A stretch of 10,673 nucleotides of DNA from Alphaproteobacteria bacterium (GTDB lineage Bacteria; Pseudomonadota; Alphaproteobacteria; ATCC43930; CGMCC-115725): contig JAFMSA010000017.1 of assembly GCA_017353855.1 (NCBI GenBank), positions 1 through 10,673 of the forward strand, given 5' to 3'. Numbering within the stretch: the first letter of the stretch is position 1; each line of letters starts with the position of its first letter. The notes beneath the pieces are model-generated. The model did no database searches. It was not told the origin of the DNA and saw nothing but the letters and a program-made list of their open reading frames with translations. The position numbers and the translations under genes were made by a program. Shown in pieces: positions 6,718-10,673 of the stretch.

Positions 6718-8349
6718 TCAGCGGGGCGCGGCAAGGCGCAAGAACCCGAGCCCGAATCGTTGACCCAATGCTGACCAGCATCGAGAGAGCCTGTAGGCGG
6801 TCGTCAAAAGCCGCGTAAGCTTGAGAACGCCCGCGCTGTCCTCGCCCTGTGCTCAGCGGCGGTTGCGCAGGTTGTGCGCCGACCGTTGCCACCTGGCGTG
6901 GATGCGCCGGCGGTCATCAGGATCGCGCCGGGATTTCCCCCGGGCCCAACGGGGCGCATCGACCGGAATCGATATCGCCTGCTCACGGTCCCATATGCCG
7001 TTAGGGCGACGGGTAGCCGGTTGCTCGCGATGGCTACTGGCCAAACCCGTTCCTCGACTTGGCCATTGCCGAATCGGGCGAGAATGGCCCGAAATGGCAC
7101 AAGCCTGGCCGACGCAGGCGGATCTGTGCCAGGGACGGGCATCCTGCCCTTTGCAGACCTCGACGCGAGTTCTCTCTTGTGAATAGACCCCAGTAGCGCC
7201 GCAGCAGCAGGACCGCTGCTCGCAATGTGTCTATCGCAGCGAGCACGGCGTTGACTGCCTTTAAGCACTCGACTGCCTCAATCGCACGCACCGTCCATCG
7301 GCGCGCGCGATCCAGAATGCCTGGCGGCGGGGCGCGTCCGCACATCAGACCGAAGCACGCCGCGGAGATGTTCGTGGCGCCCGTGCGCGGCTGCGGTACT
7401 GCAGGCATGCCGTGCTGTGAGCGATTTCTCAAGGTCGGATGGTGACCGACGATGGGGCGCTCGAGTTCTCGACGGAGGACGGCGCTGCAAGGGAGTCGAC
7501 GACAATGTGCTGCTGGGCGCGATGTCGCGATGTACCGGCGTATAAGCACAGAAGTTCTGCTCGACAAGGGAGCTGCTCCTCAAGCGCCAGCTGCGGCGAC
7601 GACATGCGCGTGCGCTGGAAGGCGGTTATATCGGCACCTTTCCCTCTCGAGCTCTCATCCCCATTGGCAAAAAATGGAGGCTACCAGCCGGCAGATTTCA
7701 GCTGACACCTGGCTGCGCGACGAACAGATCGGGCTCTTGATCTCTAACCGACGTTGAGTGACAGTCGTCGTGTACTGAAGACCGCGTCGGTTGCCAACAT
7801 AACGACAGCCTCACGATCTTGATGGAGAGGCCTGCGCCCGGGTTCGGTCAGAGTCGGTCGACCAGCCATCGGTGCAGCGGTCATCGCCCCCGCCAATCTT
7901 TCAGTTGGTGCAGCCAAGCTCCAGTCGCCCCCTCCCCGCTGGATTATGAGGCGCCGGCTCGAGGGTGATCGGTTCGCCAACAGGAGGCGCGTGATTTCGA
8001 CCCCGGGGTGCCCCGCGCCGGCGGGCTGGCCGTGGTGGCGGAGGGCCATGCCTGGGGCGAATTATAGCGCTACCACCGGAACCGGGATTTCCGCGAGCAG
8101 TGTGTGGATCTCGAGGTCGACCCGACCGCAGCCTACGCAGCGCCGCATATCGGTCCGATCCGGATGCGTGTGGCGGGCTCGGAGATCGCCGGAGCGGGCC
8201 GAGCAGATCCGCCACGCAAACGAGGAAGCAGCTCGCGATTCGGCGCAGTGCGACACTCACTCCCTGAACCCAAAAGATAACTGCTGTTTTGATCGGCGGT
8301 CTCGTTGTGTGCTTGATTTGCGCCTCAAAATGTAATATGTATATGGCAG
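6718..8349. other. 1.6 kb without an intact readable gene; probably eroded DNA
   Basis: Several open frames of 60-180 codons overlap here on both strands, as expected in GC-rich DNA, but none has both a ribosome site and a recognisable protein. The longest, minus 7034-7567, is rich in Arg and Ala without motifs. The only patch with family-like residues is at 7704-7815 on the minus strand. Because the recombinase to the right is rearranged, this area may hold shuffled pieces of former genes. I could not place any other piece. Confidence 0.4.
7704..7815 (-). pseudogene. Possible fragment of a type-B (organellar/viral-like) DNA polymerase
   Basis: On the minus strand, 7815-7747 reads REAVVMLATDAVFSTRRLSL NVG and ends at a stop. 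A few bases later, in another frame, 7730-7704 reads DLFVAQPGV. In protein-primed type-B polymerases of bacterial mobile elements, a palm segment like V-x-x-ATDG-x-x-S-x-x-PL-x-L-x-x-G is followed about fifteen residues later by a strand like F-x-x-QPGVY. The order and strand are right, but the linker is shortened and out of frame, and no further polymerase sequence was found on either side. The match is from memory and short, so this is tentative. Confidence 0.3.
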
Positions 8350-8679
8350 ATGGCGCGATCGACCGATGCGCAGAAGGCGGAACGTCTCAATGCGGCCCAC
8401 TGGTTGCTCGCGCGTGGGCAGAGCGTGGGGGAGGCTGCCTCGTCGTTGTCGCGCGAGTTCGCAATGTCGCGCCGTCAGGCCTATCGATACATCGAAGAGG
8501 CCCAGTCGATCGGCTGTCCGGTGCCGGTTGTTGAGGCAGCGACGGCAGTAACGTTCAAGCTTCCGCCCAGCCTGGTGGATGCGGTCCGAGCTCGGGCGGC
8601 GGCCGAAGGAACAACGATCAGCGACATGGTGAGCCGGGCGCTGCGAGCGTTTCTCGGCGAAGCTAGCCGCAATGGCTGA
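8350..8679 (+). CDS. Small DNA-binding protein (HTH plus ribbon-helix-helix-like) of a recombinase operon
   Basis: The product is 109 aa. Residues about 10-50 (AERLNAAHWLLARGQSVGEA, then MSRRQAYRYIEEA) look like a helix-turn-helix in which SRRQAYRYIEEA is the recognition helix. Residues 66-105 (VTFKLPPSLVDAVRARAAAE, then TTISDMVSRALRAFL) resemble a ribbon-helix-helix dimerisation unit. Small proteins like this commonly precede large serine recombinases and may regulate them. No clear Shine-Dalgarno site precedes ATG 8350. A weak TTGCGC-N16-TATATG at 8318-8345 would give an almost leaderless message, which is speculative. The stop overlaps the ATG of the next tiny ORF by eight bases (8672-8679), so translation is probably coupled. 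The frame is intact, unlike the recombinase. Function is inferred from fold-like features only. Confidence 0.75.
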   Translation: MARSTDAQKAERLNAAHWLLARGQSVGEAASSLSREFAMSRRQAYRYIEEAQSIGCPVPVVEAATAVTFKLPPSLVDAVRARAAAEGTTISDMVSRALRAFLGEASRNG

Positions 8680-8779
8680 ACAGCGCGCCTGTGATCGTAG
8701 AGTCCAATTCGAGCATGCGTTTGACCGTCTCCTCATCCTCGAGCTGGAGCAGGTCTACGGGATGCTGGTTCCCGAATGA
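8672..8779 (+). CDS. Tiny overlapping ORF (35 aa) between the DNA-binding gene and the recombinase
   Basis: ATG 8672 lies inside the last codons of the DNA-binding gene. The peptide starts MAEQRACDRRVQFEHAFDRL and ends LELEQVYGMLVPE. A short acidic/amphipathic protein with an L-x-L-x-Q-x-Y-x-x-LVP end is often found at this place before such recombinases, as far as I recall. Beyond the TGA at 8777-8779 the same frame stays open to 8860 and reads VRAIGLDQSVKGRRDGGGRD, overlapping the recombinase start. The TGA may therefore be a premature stop in a 62-codon gene. Function unknown. Confidence 0.45.
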   Translation: MAEQRACDRRVQFEHAFDRLLILELEQVYGMLVPE

Positions 8780-8880
8780 GTTCGTGCCATTGGGCTGGAT
8801 CAGAGCGTGAAGGGGAGGCGCGATGGAGGCGGCCGCGATTTACGCCAGAGTATCTTCTGAGCAGCAGAAGGAGGAAAACA

Positions 8881-9004
8881 CCCAGCCCTGGCCGCAAAAG
8901 ACTGGAGCCGCTAAAGCCTTCCTGCTCGATCACCCAGTCATCGGGTACGCTGTAGCCCTGCTCGCGTGCGAAGCCGATCAGCGCCGTCGTCTGACTGGCG
9001 ATCG
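8881..9004 (-). other. Inverted segment A of the recombinase catalytic domain (124 bp)
   Basis: Read on the minus strand, this segment encodes IASQTTALIGFAREQGYSVP then DDWVIEQEGFSGSSLLRPGL, exactly the residues that should follow EENT in this recombinase family. The left edge leaves GAAAACA and the flipped segment begins CGATCGCC, so flipping restores the Thr codon (ACG) and the frame. Its right edge abuts segment B. Breakpoints are fixed to within one to three bases. Confidence 0.9.
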
Positions 9005-9098
9005 GACTTGATGGGCATATTTTCTGCTCAAGCGGTCGGGCGAATGGATCAGAACCGCCTGAATGTGACCTCCAGCAGCGAGATCACGCAGTCGTTCC
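9005..9098 (-). other. Inverted segment B of the recombinase catalytic domain (94 bp)
   Basis: Read on the minus strand, this segment encodes ERLRDLAAGGHIQAVLIHSP then DRLSRKYAHQV, the part that should lie between RPGL and LLTEEFARHG. Flipping A and B separately gives one continuous frame of 103 codons from 8823 to 9131, with a single extra Gly codon at the A/B joint. The two pieces kept their order, so a single inversion of the whole block does not explain the arrangement. Confidence 0.9.
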
Positions 9099-10472
9099 CT
9101 GCTGACCGAGGAGTTTGCCCGTCACGGTGTCGAGACGATCTTTCTGTTCCGGCACGCCCGAAGATCAACTGATGCTGCAGTTCCAGGGCATGATTGCCGA
9201 ATACGAGCGGGCGCAGATGCTCGAACGGTCCCGCCGCGGCAAGCGCCATCGCGCCAAGGCCGGGGAAGTCTCGGTTCTATCTGGCGCACCCTACGGCTAC
9301 CGTTACGTCCGCAAGACCAGCGAGGCACCGGCACGCCACGAGATCGATGCCGCCGAAGCAGAAGTCGTGCGGCTGGTCTACAATAAGTATGCGGTGGACG
9401 CCTGAGCATCGGCGCGATTGCCCGGCTGCTACGCGGGATGGGAGTTTCCACTCGTCGGGGGGTTCGCTGGGAAGGATCCATCGTCTGGGCAATCCTACGC
9501 AATCCTGCCTATAAGGGTCCCGCCTGCTTCAACAAGACCCAGATCGACGCGAGGCAAAAAGTGACAAAGCCGTTTCGGTTGCCGGGGCGGGCAGTGCATG
9601 GGGACAAGAGTAGCGGTCACGAACGGTCCCGTGACAAATGGATCGAAATACCAGTCCCAACGATTGTCAGCGAAGAGACCTTCGCTCTGGCGGCCGAGCG
9701 GTTGGCTGACAACGAGCGCTTCGTACCCCGCCGGACTATCGAGCCCAGCATCGTCCAAAGCTTGGTATCCTGCCGCAAATGCGGCTATGCGCTGTCGCGG
9801 ACGTCGACCCGCACCTCCGCGCGCAAAATCCATTACTATCGCTGCCTCGGCTCCAACGCTTGGGCGCCATCTCGGCGGACCGGTGTGCGATAGCCGGCCG
9901 ATCCGCCAAGACCTGCTCGACCAGATCGTGTGGCAGGAAGTTATTCACCTGATCGGAGACCCAGCGCTCATTCGGGCCGAACTCGATCGGCGCCTTGACG
10001 TAGCCCGCGCAGCGGAACCGGCAAAGCGAAGGCGAGAAGCCCTCCAGCGCGAACTGTCACGGATCAGGAAAAGCATCGAACGGTTGCTTACGGCCTACCA
10101 GGAAGATCTCCTGTCCCTCGACGAACTGCGCTGCCGGATGCCGGAACTGCGCGCCCGCGAGCAGTGGGTGGGGGCGGAGCGGCAGGCGATCCTCGATCAG
10201 GCGGCCGACCGAATATCGTTCCTCCGACCGGCTGAAACCCTGACCGCATTCCTCGAGCGACTACGGCAGTCGGCGGAAACGTTGGAAATCGCTGAGCGAC
10301 AGAAAGTCGTCCGCCTCCTCGTCAAGGAACGCCTGGTCGACAACGATACCATCACGATCCGGCACTCGATCCCGGTCCAACCACCAACGCCCCCGGCGGG
10401 CGGCGCGCCACCACTGTCAAACAGCAAACTCCGGATGCGCGAGGAAGTTACCTTTTGCGTTCGGGGAGTGAG

Positions 10473-10673
10473 GACTGCGCCCTGCCAGGCACCTCGACCC
10501 GACGGCAGAGCGCGCGACGGTCAAGATGCAGGTGCCGGGAATACGAAGCAGCTTTTGCGCTGTATGACCGGGAGACCCGACAGGCCAAATTCGATTACGC
10601 GCCGGGCGTCGGCGGATTAAAGATCAGCCGAGCGCCGGGCAGTCACAGGGAAGCTAGCTACTTTCCGGCGCAA
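10473..10673. other. Tail beyond the recombinase; nothing recognised
   Basis: The recombinase's end frame stays open through the window edge and reads, for example, REYEAAFALYDRETRQAKFD, which I cannot assign. The frame used by the preceding zinc-ribbon and coiled-coil part runs to a TAA at 10618-10620 with a low-complexity, Arg-rich translation that is probably not coding. No attachment site or terminator was seen. Confidence 0.3.

Larger units (their letters stand above)
8823..10472 (+). pseudogene. Large serine recombinase, broken by two in-place inversions and several frame changes
   Basis: The start is ATG 8823 after AGGGGAGG (8811-8818). MEAAAIYARVSSEQQKEENT carries the catalytic Ser of the YARVS motif. 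The frame is then lost at 8881. Minus-strand reading of 8881-9004 and of 9005-9098 supplies the missing catalytic-domain residues, including the EGFSG region and the Arg motif SPDRLSR. Plus-strand sense resumes with LLTEEFARHGVETIFL. A deletion of about 11 bases near 9147-9154 changes frame to TPEDQLMLQFQGMIAEYERA. One base is missing near 9400 (VDG then LSIGAIARLL), and one G is extra at 9862-9864 (NAWRHLGGPVCD). Recognisable parts are the Recombinase domain (WEGSIVWAILRNPAYKGPAC), a zinc ribbon (SCRKCGYAL, then YYRC and VCD) and a coiled coil (about 10030-10200). A last frame change around 10390-10420 leads to the family-like end SYLLRSGSE. Such enzymes integrate and excise phages or elements; this copy cannot. 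Confidence 0.9.

Noticed and set aside
8733..8933. Minus-strand ORF beginning MIEQEGFSGSSLLRPGLG as a separate gene
   Set aside because: Its first part is inverted segment A of the recombinase, and the rest is antisense to the recombinase start. It is a by-product of the inversion.
8823..9011. 62-aa plus-strand ORF as a small stand-alone resolvase
   Set aside because: Only the first 20 codons are recombinase sequence; the rest is the antisense of segment A read in a chance frame.
8881..9098. A single inversion of the whole 218-bp block
   Set aside because: That would place the reverse of B before the reverse of A. The observed order is reverse A then reverse B, so each piece was flipped on its own.
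1..10673. CRISPR arrays, tRNA or rRNA genes, reverse-transcriptase systems
   Set aside because: No regularly spaced repeats, no cloverleaf-like or rRNA segments and no RT motif were seen on either strand by eye.

Overview
The window looks like a chromosomal stretch from a GC-rich alphaproteobacterium, probably of the Rhizobiales. The gene families fit: a DPM1-like glycosyltransferase fused to GtrA, a GFA-domain protein, a YcbB-like L,D-transpeptidase, a GlsB/YeaQ membrane protein, and a long serine recombinase of the type common in that order. Two exact matches to the alphaproteobacterial EcfG general-stress promoter (GGAAC-N16/17-CGTT) agree. The assignment is inference; there is no rRNA or other marker gene.

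Layout. The left part (1-3589) is ordinary housekeeping DNA. A polysaccharide deacetylase runs off the left edge on the minus strand and is divergent from a GNAT acetyltransferase resembling the C-terminal domain of O-GlcNAcase. Next come three minus-strand genes: GlsB/YeaQ-like stress protein, GFA-domain protein, and GT2-GtrA glycosyltransferase. The middle (3590-6717) starts with about 0.65 kb without a readable gene. A decayed IS1634-like transposase remnant follows, close to the 3' end of a secreted L,D-transpeptidase. An EcfG-type promoter then leads a plus-strand transcript with a hairpin, a small ORF and a short secreted proline-rich protein. From 6718 to 8349 no intact gene can be read; one patch looks like a broken type-B DNA polymerase.

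The right part (8350-10673) is a serine-recombinase module: an HTH/RHH DNA-binding protein, a tiny overlapping ORF, and a large serine recombinase. The recombinase is dead as written, for an unusual reason. Two abutting pieces of its catalytic domain, 124 bp (8881-9004) and 94 bp (9005-9098), are each inverted in place while keeping their order. Flipping each piece separately restores one continuous frame through the catalytic domain. Downstream are a short frameshifting deletion, a one-base loss, a one-base gain and a further C-terminal frame change.

The envelope genes (deacetylase, GT2-GtrA, L,D-transpeptidase, proline-rich protein) and the stress promoters suggest a cell-surface and stress theme, but they are separate transcription units. 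The most notable signal is the pair of adjacent in-place micro-inversions.
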